Positions 1 to 9,320 are shown, numbered from the stretch's first letter. The stretch is DNA of 64,000 nucleotides from Gammaproteobacteria bacterium UBA7803 (GCA_002480525.1 DLCH01000005.1:30118-94117); one strand, 5' to 3'. The notes: generated from the letters alone by a model not told the origin. Translations and numbers: made by a program.

Positions 1-1532
1 TTGCGGTCGATGCTGATGATCTTCACCTCGACTTCGTCGCCGGCCTTCAGCACGTTGCGGGCATCCTCCACCCGGTCCTGGCTGATCTCGGAGGCCTTCA
101 GCGTGCCGGTGACCTCGGGGGCCAGCTCGATCACAGCTTCCTTCGGCTCGACCTCGGCCACCGTGCCTTTGACGATGGTGCCGCGGTCGTTCATGGCGGT
201 GAAGTCGGAGAACGGATCCTGGTCGAGCTGCTTCACGCCCAGGGAGATCCGCTCGCGCTCCGGGTCCACGGACAGGATGACGGTCTCGATCTCTTCGCCC
301 TTGCTGTAACGGCGCACGGCGTTCTCGCCGGGCTCGTTCCAGGAGATGTCGGAGAGATGCACCAGGCCGTCGATGCCGCCGTCCAGACCGATGAAGATGC
401 CGAAGTCGGTGATCGACTTGATCTTGCCGGAGACGCGGTCGCCCTTGGCGTGGTTGATCGAGAACTCTTCCCACGGATTCGACCGGCACTGCTTGATGCC
501 CAGCGAGATCCGGCGGCGCTCCTCGTCGATGTCGAGGACCATGACTTCCACCTCGTCGCCCACGGCCACGACCTTGGACGGATGGATGTTCTTGTTGGTC
601 CAGTCCATCTCGGAGACGTGCACCAGGCCTTCCACGCCCTCCTCGATCTCGGCGAAACAGCCGTAGTCGGTGAGGTTGGTGACCGTGGCCAGCACGCGCG
701 ACCCTTCCGGGTAGCGGCGGGTGATGTCCACCCACGGATCGTCGCCGAGCTGCTTCATGCCCAGGCTGACGCGGTTCTTCTCGCGGTCGAACTTGAGGAT
801 CTTGACCTCGATCTCGTCGCCGACGTTGACCATCTCGGACGGATGGCGGATACGGCGCCAGGCCATGTCGGTGATGTGCAGCAGGCCGTCGACCCCGCCG
901 AGATCCACGAACGCGCCGTAGTCGGTGAGGTTCTTCACGATGCCCTTGATCACCTGGCCTTCCTGCAGCGACGCCAGCAGGGCCTCGCGCTCGACGCTGT
1001 TCTCTTCCTCGAGCACCGCGCGGCGGCTGACCACCACGTTGTTGCGCTTCTGGTCCAGCTTGATGACCTTGAACTCGAGCGGCTTGCCTTCCAGGTGCGC
1101 GGTTTCGCGCAGCGGGCGGATGTCCACCAGCGAGCCCGGCAGGAACGCCCGGATCTCGTTGATGTCGACGGTGAAGCCGCCCTTCACCTTGCCGCTGATC
1201 TGGCCTTCCACCACTTCGTGGTTGTCGAAGGCGGTCTCCAGCATCTTCCAGGTCTCGGCCCGCTTGGCCTTCTCACGGGACAGCCGGGTCTCGCCCCAGC
1301 CGTCGTCGACCACTTCCATGGCCACGTGCACCTGATCGCCGATCTGCAGGCTGAACTCGCCGTTGTCGTCGAGGAACTGGTTGCGCGGAATCACGCCTTC
1401 GGACTTCAGCCCGGCGTGCACCACGACGAAGTCGCCGGTGATGTCGACGACCGTGCCGGTGACGATGGAGCCCGGCTCCATCTCCACCGTTCTCAAACTC
1501 TCTTCAAAAAGATCCGCAAAAGATTCGCTCAT
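1..1532 (-). CDS. rpsA: 30S ribosomal protein S1 (3' end outside window)
   Basis: Ribosomal protein S1 binds mRNA on the 30S subunit and helps initiate translation, especially on structured or SD-poor messages. Reading leftwards from the ATG at 1532, the protein begins MSESFADLFEESL and runs about 510 residues through successive S1/OB repeats (for example GSIVTGTVVDI near the start and LKAGDEVEVKI at the window edge). The family is about 557 residues, so roughly the last 45 are beyond base 1. It is the last gene of the gyrA-to-rpsA run, behind cmk, as in Pseudomonas. No strong Shine-Dalgarno precedes the ATG, which is common for rpsA. Confidence 0.97.
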   Translation of the reverse strand, partial: MSESFADLFEESLRTVEMEPGSIVTGTVVDITGDFVVVHAGLKSEGVIPRNQFLDDNGEFSLQIGDQVHVAMEVVDDGWGETRLSREKAKRAETWKMLETAFDNHEVVEGQISGKVKGGFTVDINEIRAFLPGSLVDIRPLRETAHLEGKPLEFKVIKLDQKRNNVVVSRRAVLEEENSVEREALLASLQEGQVIKGIVKNLTDYGAFVDLGGVDGLLHITDMAWRRIRHPSEMVNVGDEIEVKILKFDREKNRVSLGMKQLGDDPWVDITRRYPEGSRVLATVTNLTDYGCFAEIEEGVEGLVHVSEMDWTNKNIHPSKVVAVGDEVEVMVLDIDEERRRISLGIKQCRSNPWEEFSINHAKGDRVSGKIKSITDFGIFIGLDGGIDGLVHLSDISWNEPGENAVRRYSKGEEIETVILSVDPERERISLGVKQLDQDPFSDFTAMNDRGTIVKGTVAEVEPKEAVIELAPEVTGTLKASEISQDRVEDARNVLKAGDEVEVKIISIDR

Positions 1533-1789
1533 ATTTCCGTCACGCAGCGTGCAGAACGTCCGTCCCTGCGGCACGCGTTTGCAGACGCCGGCGTGAACTC
1601 TCCGTTGATTGGTTGGCGGTCATGCCGGAGCAATCTGGCATGCCGGTTGGTTCATGAAATGCGCCGGTTGCGACCGAATCGCAGCGCGACGCCCCGTTTT
1701 CCTGCGCGCGCTACTGCAAGGCGCGCACAAGGGTCGGCGAGGCTATCACCTAAATCCTTGTTTTTCAACCAGTTAAATCAGGCGGCCCG
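1533..1789 (-). promoter_or_regulatory. rpsA leader and possible promoter
   Basis: These 257 bases separate the cmk stop from the rpsA start. A TTGAAA (1763-1768, minus strand) lies 17 bases from a weak TAGCCT, which could give rpsA its own promoter and a leader of about 200 bases. Within it, 1621-1642 forms a hairpin with CATGCC/GGCATG arms. In E. coli the rpsA leader is structured and bound by S1 itself, so this may be an autoregulatory leader. That role is inferred. Confidence 0.35.
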
Positions 1790-2464
1790 TCAGCACAGGC
1801 CGGCCTTGCGGGCGGCGGCCAGGACATGGGCCAGGACGTCGTCCGCCGACAGCCGCGAGCTGTCGATGATCAGGGCGTCCGCGGCGGGCCGCAGCGGGGC
1901 CACGTCGCGGTTGCGGTCGCGGTCGTCCCGCTCCGCGAGGGCGGCCAGCACGTCGTCCCGGTCGACCCGCTCGCCGCGCTCGAGGAGCTGGCGATGGCGC
2001 CGGTCGGCCCGTTCCTCCAGGCCGGCGTCCAGGAACACCTTGAGCGGCGCGTCCGGGAACACCACGGTGCCCATGTCCCGGCCGTCGGCCACCAGCCCGG
2101 GCGGGCGCCGCTGGGCGCGCTGCAGGTCGAGCACCGCGTCGCGCACCGGCTGCAGCGCCGCCACGCCGCTGGCCGCGGCGCTGACGGCCTCGGTGCGGAT
2201 GTCCCGGGTGCGGTCCCGGCCGTCCACCAGCACCGTGGCGTCGTCGAAGCGGATGTCGAGCCCGCGGCCGAGCGCCCCCAGGGCGGCCGCGTCGTCCACG
2301 GCCACGCCCCGGTCCAGCGCCTCGCAGGCGACGATGCGGTACAGGGCGCCGCTGTCCAGCAGGTGCCAGCCGAGCCGCTCGGCGAGGCGTTCGGCCAGGG
2401 TGCCTTTGCCCGAGCCGCTCGGGCCGTCGATGGCGATCACCGGCGCGGCCGCGGCCTCAGTCAT
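1790..2464 (-). CDS. cmk: Cytidylate kinase
   Basis: This enzyme phosphorylates CMP and dCMP with ATP in pyrimidine nucleotide recycling. The 224-residue protein opens MTEAAAAPVIAIDGPSGSGKGT, which contains the P-loop GPSGSGKGT, followed by LLDSGALYR and the VVADGRDMGT-type NMP-binding motif (here LVADGRDMGTVVF). The ATG at 2464 is preferred over an upstream in-frame start because it gives the normal family N-terminus and overlaps the tyrA stop by 8 bases, which suggests coupled translation. rpsA follows. In Pseudomonas an aroA domain lies between tyrA and cmk; here there is none. Confidence 0.95.
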   Translation of the reverse strand: MTEAAAAPVIAIDGPSGSGKGTLAERLAERLGWHLLDSGALYRIVACEALDRGVAVDDAAALGALGRGLDIRFDDATVLVDGRDRTRDIRTEAVSAAASGVAALQPVRDAVLDLQRAQRRPPGLVADGRDMGTVVFPDAPLKVFLDAGLEERADRRHRQLLERGERVDRDDVLAALAERDDRDRNRDVAPLRPAADALIIDSSRLSADDVLAHVLAAARKAGLC

Positions 2465-3272
2465 CGGTTCCGCCCCGCCGGGCCGCGGCCCGGCGAATGA
2501 ACGCCGCCAGCCCGTCGGCATCGCCGGCGCCGAGCAGGTCCCGCGCCTCGCCCAGGGACCGCTCCAGCTCGTCCAGCGCGGTCAGCACGGCTTCCCGGTT
2601 GAGCTGGAAGATCGGCGTCCACATGTCCGCGTCGGCGGCGCCGATGCGGGTGAAGTCGCGGAACCCGCCGGCCGTGTGGGGCCGGTGCTCGTCGGTGATC
2701 TGCTGCAGGTAGGCGAAGGCCACCAGGTGAGGCAGGTGGCTGGTCACCGCGAGCACCCGGTCGTGATCCTCGGCGCCCATCTCGGTGACCCGGGCGCCCA
2801 GGGCCTGCCACCAGCCCGCCACGGCCACCAGGGCCTCCCGGTCGGTTTCCGGCGCCGGCGTGACGATGACCTCGGCGTCGGCGAACAGGTCCGGCCGCGC
2901 CGCGTCGGGGCCGCTGCGTTCGCTGCCGGCGAGCGGATGGCAGGGCACGAACCGCCGCGGCAGGCCGCCGCTGCGCCGGGCGGCCGCCAGCACCGGCGCC
3001 TTGACGCTGCCGGCGTCGAACAGGATGCCCGGGTGATCCGTCAGCAGCACCACCCAGTCGGCGATGGTATGGCTGGGGCCGGCGAGCAGCACGGCGTCGA
3101 CATCCGCCGGCACGTCGTCGGCCACGGCATCGATCACCCCCAGCGTGAGGGCCCGGTCGGCGCGACCGGCATCCGGCTCGATGCCGACCACCGACTCGAA
3201 CACGCCGGCGCGGCGCGCGCCCAGAGCGAAGGAAGAGCCGATCAGGCCGGTGCCGACCACTGCCAGGCGCAC
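2457..3272 (-). CDS. tyrA: Prephenate dehydrogenase
   Basis: NAD(P)-dependent oxidative decarboxylation of prephenate to 4-hydroxyphenylpyruvate, or of arogenate to tyrosine, on the tyrosine branch. The 271-residue protein starts with a Rossmann motif (VVGTGLIGSSFALG) and has HPLAGSE, the catalytic-region HDR, and SHLPH. It is a monofunctional enzyme of normal length and is not fused to EPSP synthase. The start is GTG, two bases past the hisC stop, so hisC and tyrA are tightly coupled. Cofactor and substrate preference (prephenate or arogenate) cannot be decided from the sequence. Confidence 0.93.
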   Translation of the reverse strand: MRLAVVGTGLIGSSFALGARRAGVFESVVGIEPDAGRADRALTLGVIDAVADDVPADVDAVLLAGPSHTIADWVVLLTDHPGILFDAGSVKAPVLAAARRSGGLPRRFVPCHPLAGSERSGPDAARPDLFADAEVIVTPAPETDREALVAVAGWWQALGARVTEMGAEDHDRVLAVTSHLPHLVAFAYLQQITDEHRPHTAGGFRDFTRIGAADADMWTPIFQLNREAVLTALDELERSLGEARDLLGAGDADGLAAFIRRAAARRGGTDD

Positions 3273-3274
3273 GG

Positions 3275-4381
3275 TCAGCCCAGCACGCGGCGCAGGGCCT
3301 CGAGGAAGCGCGCGTTCTCGTCCGCCAGCCCCACGGTCACCCGGAGGTGCCGCGGCAGGCCGTATTCCGCCACCGGCCGGACGATGACGCCCTCCCGCAG
3401 CAGTGCCTCGTAGACCGCCGCACCCGGCGCCGGCCCATCCGCGCCGAAGCCGGCCGGGACCTCGAAGGTGACGAAGTTGCCCGCCGACGGGATGTAGCGG
3501 ATGCCCAGATCGTCGAGGCCCCGGGTGAGCGCCGCCATGCCCTCGGCGTTCAGGCGCCGGCTCTCGAGGAGATAGCCGTCGTCGGCCAGGGCCGCCTCGG
3601 CACCGGCCAGGGCCAGGCTGTTGACGTTGAAAGGCTCGCGCACCCGGTTCATCAGGTCCGCCGCCTCGGCGCTAGACACCGCGTAGCCGACCCGCAGGCC
3701 GGCCAGGCCGTAGATCTTCGAGAACGTGCGGGTGACGATCAGGTTCGGATAACGATCGAGCAGCGCGACGCCGTCCGGGTAGCCGGCCGCCGTCACGTAC
3801 TCGAAGTAGGCCTCGTCGAGCACCATCCACACCCGGGACGGCAGCGCGTCGAGAAAGGCCGTGAGCGACCCCTCGTCCACCCAGGTGCCGGTGGGATTGT
3901 TGGGATTGGCGAGGAACACCATGGCGGTGTCGTCGCCCACCGCCGCCAGCATGGCGTCCAGATCGGCTCCGTAGTCCTTGGCCGGCACCTCCACCAGGCG
4001 CGCGTCGTTGACGGTGATGCCGATGCGGTAGACCACGAAGGCGTGCTCGCTGATCACCGCCGAGGCGTCGGGGCCCAGCGCCATGGCGGCCGCCAGGTTC
4101 AGCACGTCGTTGGAGCCGTTGCCGAGGGTGATCCGGTTCGGCGCGACGCCGAGCCGTTCGGCCAGCGCCTGCTTCAGCCGGAAGCCATTGCCGTCCGGGT
4201 AGCGCGACAGCCCCGGAACGGCCGCCTCGATGGCCTGGCGCACCCGCGCCTCCGGTCCCCGCGGGTTCTCGTTGCTGGCGAGCTTGACGATGTCGGTGAT
4301 GCCCAGCTCCCGGGTCAGCTCGTCGACGGGCTTGCCCGGCTTGTAGGGCGAGAGGCTTCTGACGTTGTCGTTGACCTTCAT
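3275..4381 (-). CDS. hisC: Histidinol-phosphate / aromatic aminotransferase
   Basis: A 368-residue PLP-dependent class I/II aminotransferase of the HisC family. Visible motifs are LASNENPRGP near the N-terminus, LGNGSNDVL, FLANPNNPTG, LDEAYFEY and the PLP-lysine region RTFSKIYGLAGLRVGY. The ATG at 4381 has a good SD (AAGGTGG). The place between pheA and tyrA matches Pseudomonas hisC2, so the likely job is transamination of the phenylpyruvate and hydroxyphenylpyruvate made by its neighbours. Activity on histidinol phosphate cannot be excluded, since no other his genes are in view. Confidence 0.93.
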   Translation of the reverse strand: MKVNDNVRSLSPYKPGKPVDELTRELGITDIVKLASNENPRGPEARVRQAIEAAVPGLSRYPDGNGFRLKQALAERLGVAPNRITLGNGSNDVLNLAAAMALGPDASAVISEHAFVVYRIGITVNDARLVEVPAKDYGADLDAMLAAVGDDTAMVFLANPNNPTGTWVDEGSLTAFLDALPSRVWMVLDEAYFEYVTAAGYPDGVALLDRYPNLIVTRTFSKIYGLAGLRVGYAVSSAEAADLMNRVREPFNVNSLALAGAEAALADDGYLLESRRLNAEGMAALTRGLDDLGIRYIPSAGNFVTFEVPAGFGADGPAPGAAVYEALLREGVIVRPVAEYGLPRHLRVTVGLADENARFLEALRRVLG

Positions 4382-4401
4382 GCCGGCCACCTTAACACCC
4401 C

Positions 4402-5532
4402 CTACACGACAGCCTGGGGATAGGAGCCGAGGGAGCGTACCTCCATGGCCACCTGGCCGACCTCGTCGAGCACTTCCTGGATGCGCGGCTCGCTCTGATG
4501 ACCGTCGAAGTCGATGAAGAACACGTAGGACCAGCTTCCCGACTTGGCCGGCCGGGTCTCGATCCGGGTGAGGCTGATGCCGTGGCTGTGGAACGGCTCC
4601 AGCACCTTGTACAGGGCGCCGGGCTCGTTGCGGGTGGACACCAGGATCGACGTCTTGTCCCGGCCGCTCGGACCAACCCGCTGCCGGCCGATCACCAGGA
4701 AGCGGGTCTTGTTGTCCGGATGATCCTCGATGCGGGTGGCGAGGATGCGCAGGCCGTACCGCTCCGCCGCCACCTCGCCGGCGATGGCGGCGAGCCCGGG
4801 CTTGCCGGCCACGAGCTGGGCGGCCTCGGCGTTGCTGTTCACCGGCGTGCGGGGAATACCCGGATAGTGGGTGTCCAGCCAGTGCCGGCACTGGGCCAGG
4901 GACTGGGCGTGGGAGACGATCTCGGTGATCGGATCGTCCGCCGTGGTCTTCTGGCTGACCAGCAGCGCGTGGTGAATGGGCAGCTCCACCTCGGCGCAGA
5001 CCAGCACCGGGGATTCCATGAAGCAGTCCAGGGTATGGTTGACCATGCCCTCGGTGCTGTTCTCCACCGGCACCACGCCGTAGTGGGCGCCTTCGGACTC
5101 CACCTCCCGGAACACCTCGTCGATGGAGGCCAGCGCCCGGGTGCCGGCGAAGTGGCCGAACTGCTTCACCGCCGCCGCCTCGGTGTAGGTGCCCGGCGGG
5201 CCCAGGTAGGCGATGGTCAGCGGCTGCTCGAGATTCAGGCAGCAGGAAATGATCTCGCGGAACAGCCGCGCCAGGTCCTCGTCGGACAGCGGGCCCTGAT
5301 TCTCCGCCTTGATGCGGGCGAGGATCTGCGCCTCGCGCTCCGGGCGGTAGAACACCGGCGGCTGGTCGCCGGGCTCGGCGTGCTTGATGCGGCCGACCGC
5401 CAGGGCGCAGTCCGCGCGTTCGTTGAGCAGGCGCTGCAGGTCCCGGTCGATGGCGTCGATGCGCTCGCGCACCGCCTCGAGGGTCAGACCTGCCGCGCCC
5501 GAGGGCGTGCCGCCGGACTTATCCGTGCTCAT
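4402..5532 (-). CDS. pheA: Bifunctional chorismate mutase / prephenate dehydratase (P-protein)
   Basis: Converts chorismate to prephenate and then to phenylpyruvate. The order of the 376 residues is an AroQ chorismate mutase (about 15-105, RERIDAIDRDLQRLLNER), a prephenate dehydratase (about 110-285, YLGPPGTYTEAAA, PVENSTEG and a TRFLVIG segment), and an ACT regulatory domain (about 298-370, with GALYKVL and the ESRP-like LTRIETRPAK). The ACT domain implies feedback by phenylalanine, known for the family. The start overlaps the end of serC by 14 bases. Confidence 0.96.
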   Translation of the reverse strand: MSTDKSGGTPSGAAGLTLEAVRERIDAIDRDLQRLLNERADCALAVGRIKHAEPGDQPPVFYRPEREAQILARIKAENQGPLSDEDLARLFREIISCCLNLEQPLTIAYLGPPGTYTEAAAVKQFGHFAGTRALASIDEVFREVESEGAHYGVVPVENSTEGMVNHTLDCFMESPVLVCAEVELPIHHALLVSQKTTADDPITEIVSHAQSLAQCRHWLDTHYPGIPRTPVNSNAEAAQLVAGKPGLAAIAGEVAAERYGLRILATRIEDHPDNKTRFLVIGRQRVGPSGRDKTSILVSTRNEPGALYKVLEPFHSHGISLTRIETRPAKSGSWSYVFFIDFDGHQSEPRIQEVLDEVGQVAMEVRSLGSYPQAVV

Positions 5533-6652
5533 GCTCGAAGGCCTGCATGTAGTCCACCAGCGCGTCCACGGCCGCTTCCGGCACCGCGTTGTACAGGCTC
5601 GCCCGCATGCCGCCGACGCTGCGGTGCCCCTTCAGGTTGGTCAGCCCGCGCTCCTCGGCGCCGGCGAGGAACGTCTTGTCCAGCGCCGCGTCGGCCAGGG
5701 TGAAGGGCACGTTCATCAGCGACCGGTCGTGGCGCGCCACCGGCGAGGCGTAGAAGTTGCTCGCCTCGATGGCGTCGTAGAGCTTCGCCGCCTTGCGCTG
5801 GTTGCGGGCCGCGATGGCGGCGACGCCGCCCTCGGCCTTCAGCCACTCGAACACCAGGCCGGCCAGGTACCAGGCGTAGGTCGGCGGCGTGTTCGACATG
5901 GAGTCCGCCTCGGCGTGCACGGCGTAGTCGAGCATGCTCGGCGTGCCCGGCCGGGCGTTGCCCAGCAGGTCCTTGCGCACCACCACCACCGTCAGGCCGG
6001 CCGGGCCGATGTTCTTCTGGGCGCCGGCGTAGATCAGCGCGAAGCGCGACACGTCCACCGGCCGCGACAGGATGTCCGAGGACATGTCGGCCACCAGCGG
6101 CGCCGGCGCCTCGGGAAACTCGTGGAACTGCACGCCGCCGATGGTCTCGTTGGAGCAGACGTGCAGGTAGGCCGCGTCCTTCGACAGCGACCAGGTTGCC
6201 GGGTCGGGCACGTGGGTGAAGTTGTCGGCCTCGGCGCTGGCGGCGACATTGACCTCGCAGAAGCGCTTCGCCTCCTTGATGGCCTTGGTGGACCAGGAGC
6301 CGGTGTTCACGTAGTCCGCGCGGGTCCGGTCGCCGAGCAGATTCATCGGCACCATGGCGAACTGGGTGGTGGCGCCGCCCTGCAGGAACAGCACGGCGTA
6401 GTCGTCCGGCACGGCCAGCAGCTCGCGGAAGTCCGCCTCGGCGCGCTCGGCGATGTCGATGAACTCCTTGCTGCGATGGCTCATCTCCATCACCGACATG
6501 CCGCTGCCGCGATAGTCGAGCAGCTCGTCCCGGGCGCGCTCGAGCACCTCGACGGGCAGCGCCGCCGGCCCGGCCGAGAAGTTGAACACACGCCGTTCAG
6601 TTGAACCGTGGGAGCGATCTCCAGATCGCGATTCTTCCCCCGGACTACTCAT
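5519..6652 (-). CDS. serC: Phosphoserine aminotransferase, N-terminus encoded by a REP-like half element
   Basis: PLP enzyme of serine biosynthesis that makes 3-phosphoserine from phosphohydroxypyruvate; it also serves pyridoxine synthesis. The family core begins RVFNFSAGPAALP and includes GGATTQFAM, NTGSWSTKAIKEA and the AGAQKNIGPAGL lysine region. The 377-residue length includes about 20 extra N-terminal residues (MSSPGEESRSGDRSHGSTE). Part of this tail is read through a half REP-like element at 6608-6632. The ATG at 6652 sits three bases after the gyrA stop. No ATG lies between it and the core; the only nearer candidate is a GTG inside the RVFNF segment. Confidence 0.95.
   Translation of the reverse strand: MSSPGEESRSGDRSHGSTERRVFNFSAGPAALPVEVLERARDELLDYRGSGMSVMEMSHRSKEFIDIAERAEADFRELLAVPDDYAVLFLQGGATTQFAMVPMNLLGDRTRADYVNTGSWSTKAIKEAKRFCEVNVAASAEADNFTHVPDPATWSLSKDAAYLHVCSNETIGGVQFHEFPEAPAPLVADMSSDILSRPVDVSRFALIYAGAQKNIGPAGLTVVVVRKDLLGNARPGTPSMLDYAVHAEADSMSNTPPTYAWYLAGLVFEWLKAEGGVAAIAARNQRKAAKLYDAIEASNFYASPVARHDRSLMNVPFTLADAALDKTFLAGAEERGLTNLKGHRSVGGMRASLYNAVPEAAVDALVDYMQAFEHEHG
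6608..6632. repeat. Half REP-like element inside serC
   Basis: Starts GTGGGAGCGATCTCC and continues to CGCGAT, which is one arm of the family B hairpin at 36610-36674. Its GCGATCT/AGATCGC mini-palindrome is intact, but no opposing full arm lies nearby. It is in frame with serC and encodes residues of that protein's extra N-terminus. Confidence 0.8.
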
Positions 6653-6655
6653 ACC

Positions 6656-9241
6656 TCACTCGCCTCCGTCGTCGCTGTCATCATCGCCATCGTCCGCCTC
6701 GTCGGTCTCGACGATGCGCTGCACGCCGACCAGATGCTCGTCGTCGCGCAGGTTGATCAGCCGCACGCCCTGGGTGTTGCGGCCGAGCAGGGACACCTCG
6801 TCGGCCTTGGTGCGCACCAGAGTGCCGAGGTTGCTGATCAGCATGATCTCCTCGCCCTCGAACACCTGCACGGCGCCCACCAGGCTGCCGTTGCGGTCGC
6901 TGGTCTGCATGCCGATCACGCCCTGGGTGCCGCGCCCCTTCACCGGGAACTCGTCCACCTGGGTGCGCTTGCCGTAGCCGTGCTCGCTGGCCGTGAGCAC
7001 GTAGCCGCCGTCCTGGGGAATGATCAGCGAAATCACCCGGTGGTCGCCGGTCATGCGGATGCCGCGCACGCCCCGGGCCGTGCGGCCCATGGCGCGGACG
7101 TCGGACTCCTTGAACCGCACCGCCTTGCCGGAGCTCGAGATCAGCAGCGCGTCGCAGTGCCCGTCGGTGAGCGCCACCCCGACCAGGGTGTTGCCCTCCT
7201 CGAGCTCCAGCGCGATCAGGCCGTTCGAACGGGGCCGGGAGAACTGCTCGAGGGGCGTCTTCTTGACCGTGCCGTTGCCCGTGGCCATGAACACGAACCA
7301 GCCCTCGGAGTACTCCTTGATGGGCAGGATCGCGGTGATCCACTCCTCGGCCACCAGCGGCAGCATGTTCACCAGCGGCCGGCCCTTGGCGCCGCGGCCG
7401 GCCTGGGGAATCTGATAGACCTTCAGCCAATACACCTTGCCCAGGTTCGAGAAGCACAGCAGCGTGTCGTGACTGTGGGCCACCAGCAGATGCTGGACGA
7501 AGTCCTCGTCCTTCACCGACGTGGCCGCGCGGCCGCGCCCGCCCCGCTTCTGGGCCTGGTAGCTGTCCAGCGGCTGGGTCTTGGCGTAGCCCTGGTGGGA
7601 GATGGTCACCACCAGGTCTTCCTCGTTGATCAGGTCCTCGATGGTGAGGTCTTCCTGGGAGGACAGGATCTCGGTCCGCCGGTCGTCGCCGTAGGCCTCG
7701 CGGATGGCGCCAAGCTCGCCGCGGATCACCTCGATCAGCCGCTCCCGGGAAGCGAGGATGTCCTGCAGATCGGCGATCTCGTCGAGAATGCCCTGGTAAT
7801 CCTCCAGCAGCTTGCCCTGCTCCAGCGCGGTGAGCCGCTGCAGGCGCATGTCGAGGATGGCCTGGGCCTGCTCCTCGGACAGCCAGTAGAGGCCGTCGCG
7901 GAAGCCGTACTGCTCGGGCAGGCCGTCCGGCCGGCAGGCGTCGCTGCCCGCCCGGGACAGCAGTTCCTGCACCGCGTCCGACTCCCAGCCGCGGCCCATC
8001 AGCGCTTCCCGCGCCTCCGCCGCGCCGGGCGAGGCCTTGATCAGCTCGATCACCGGGTCGATGTTGGCCAGCGCCACGGCCTGGCCTTCCAGGATGTGGC
8101 CGCGCTGGCGGGCCCGGCGCAGCAGGTAGATGGAACGCCGGGTGACCACCTCGCGGCGGTGCTGGAGGAACGCCTCCAGCATCTGCTTCAGGTTCAGCAG
8201 CCGCGGCTGGCCGTTCTCCAGCGCCACGCAGTTGATGCCGAACACCGACTGGAGCTGGGTCTGGGCGTAGAGGTTGTTCAGCACCACCTCGCCGGAATCG
8301 CCCCGGCGCAGCTCGATGACGATGCGCAGACCGTCCTTGTCGGACTCGTCGCGGAGCTCGGTGATGCCCTCGATTCGCTTGTCCTTGACCAGCTCGGCGA
8401 TCTTCTCGATCAGCCGCGCCTTGTTGAGCTGGTAGGGAATCTCGGTGATGACGATGGTGTCCTTGTTGGACTTCTCGTCGTGCAGCACCTCGGCCCGGGC
8501 GCGCACGTAGATGCGGCCGCGGCCGGTGCGGTAGGCCTCGACGATGCCGGCGCGGCCGTTGATGATCGCCGCCGTCGGAAAATCCGGGCCCTGCACGTAT
8601 TCCATCAGGCCGTCGATGGTGATGGTCGGGTCGTCCAGCAGCGCCAGGCAGGCGTCGATCACCTCGCGCAGATTGTGGGGCGGGATGTTGGTGGCCATGC
8701 CGACGGCGATGCCCGAGCTGCCGTTCACCAGCAGGTTCGGCACCTTGGTGGGCAGCACGTCCGGCATCTGCAGCGTGTCGTCGTAGTTCGGCACGAAGTC
8801 GACGGTCTCTTTGTCGAGATCCGCCAGCAGCTCCGTGGCGAACCGGTCCATGCGCACCTCGGTGTAACGCATGGCCGCCGGCGGGGCGCCGTCCACCGAG
8901 CCGAAATTGCCCTGCCCGTCCACCAGCGGGTAGCGCATGGAGAATTCCTGGGCCATGCGCACGGCGGTGTCGTAGATGGCAGCGTCGCCGTGGGGGTGGT
9001 ACTTACCCATGACCTCGCCGACCACCCGGGCCGACTTCATGTAGGGCCGGTTCCAGACGTTGTTGAGCTCGCTCATGGTGAACAGCACGCGCCGGTGCAC
9101 GGGCTTGAGACCGTCGCGCACGTCGGGCAGCGCACGGCCCACGATGACGCTCATGGCGTAGTCGAGATAGGACTGCCGCAGCTCGTCCTCGATGTTGACC
9201 GGAATGATCTCCCGGCCCTGATCAGACCCCAGATCGGACAT
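6656..9241 (-). CDS. gyrA: DNA gyrase subunit A
   Basis: The DNA-cleaving subunit of gyrase, which introduces negative supercoils. The 861-residue protein has the N-terminal breakage-reunion domain with the catalytic tyrosine segment AAMRYTEVR, followed by the C-terminal beta-pinwheel including the GyrA box QKRGGRG. The quinolone region reads HPHGDAAIYDT: alanine occupies the position of E. coli Ser83, and Asp87 is conserved. The C-terminus ends in an acidic tail (DEADDGDDDSDDGGE). The start is ATG at 9241. It heads the gyrA-serC-pheA-hisC-tyrA-cmk-rpsA run. Confidence 0.98.
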   Translation of the reverse strand: MSDLGSDQGREIIPVNIEDELRQSYLDYAMSVIVGRALPDVRDGLKPVHRRVLFTMSELNNVWNRPYMKSARVVGEVMGKYHPHGDAAIYDTAVRMAQEFSMRYPLVDGQGNFGSVDGAPPAAMRYTEVRMDRFATELLADLDKETVDFVPNYDDTLQMPDVLPTKVPNLLVNGSSGIAVGMATNIPPHNLREVIDACLALLDDPTITIDGLMEYVQGPDFPTAAIINGRAGIVEAYRTGRGRIYVRARAEVLHDEKSNKDTIVITEIPYQLNKARLIEKIAELVKDKRIEGITELRDESDKDGLRIVIELRRGDSGEVVLNNLYAQTQLQSVFGINCVALENGQPRLLNLKQMLEAFLQHRREVVTRRSIYLLRRARQRGHILEGQAVALANIDPVIELIKASPGAAEAREALMGRGWESDAVQELLSRAGSDACRPDGLPEQYGFRDGLYWLSEEQAQAILDMRLQRLTALEQGKLLEDYQGILDEIADLQDILASRERLIEVIRGELGAIREAYGDDRRTEILSSQEDLTIEDLINEEDLVVTISHQGYAKTQPLDSYQAQKRGGRGRAATSVKDEDFVQHLLVAHSHDTLLCFSNLGKVYWLKVYQIPQAGRGAKGRPLVNMLPLVAEEWITAILPIKEYSEGWFVFMATGNGTVKKTPLEQFSRPRSNGLIALELEEGNTLVGVALTDGHCDALLISSSGKAVRFKESDVRAMGRTARGVRGIRMTGDHRVISLIIPQDGGYVLTASEHGYGKRTQVDEFPVKGRGTQGVIGMQTSDRNGSLVGAVQVFEGEEIMLISNLGTLVRTKADEVSLLGRNTQGVRLINLRDDEHLVGVQRIVETDEADDGDDDSDDGGE

Positions 9242-9320
9242 AAGAAGGCATCATGGGAAAAGCGCGATATTTTATCACGACGGCGGGGGGAACACCCCCT
9301 CCTGACCTGCCCCCCGCCCC

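Noticed and set aside
357..3413. Very long plus-strand open frame of over 1000 codons
   Set aside because: It is antisense to rpsA, cmk and tyrA. The protein is low-complexity (His/Ala/Gly/Arg-rich), as expected from shadow frames in about 70 percent GC DNA.
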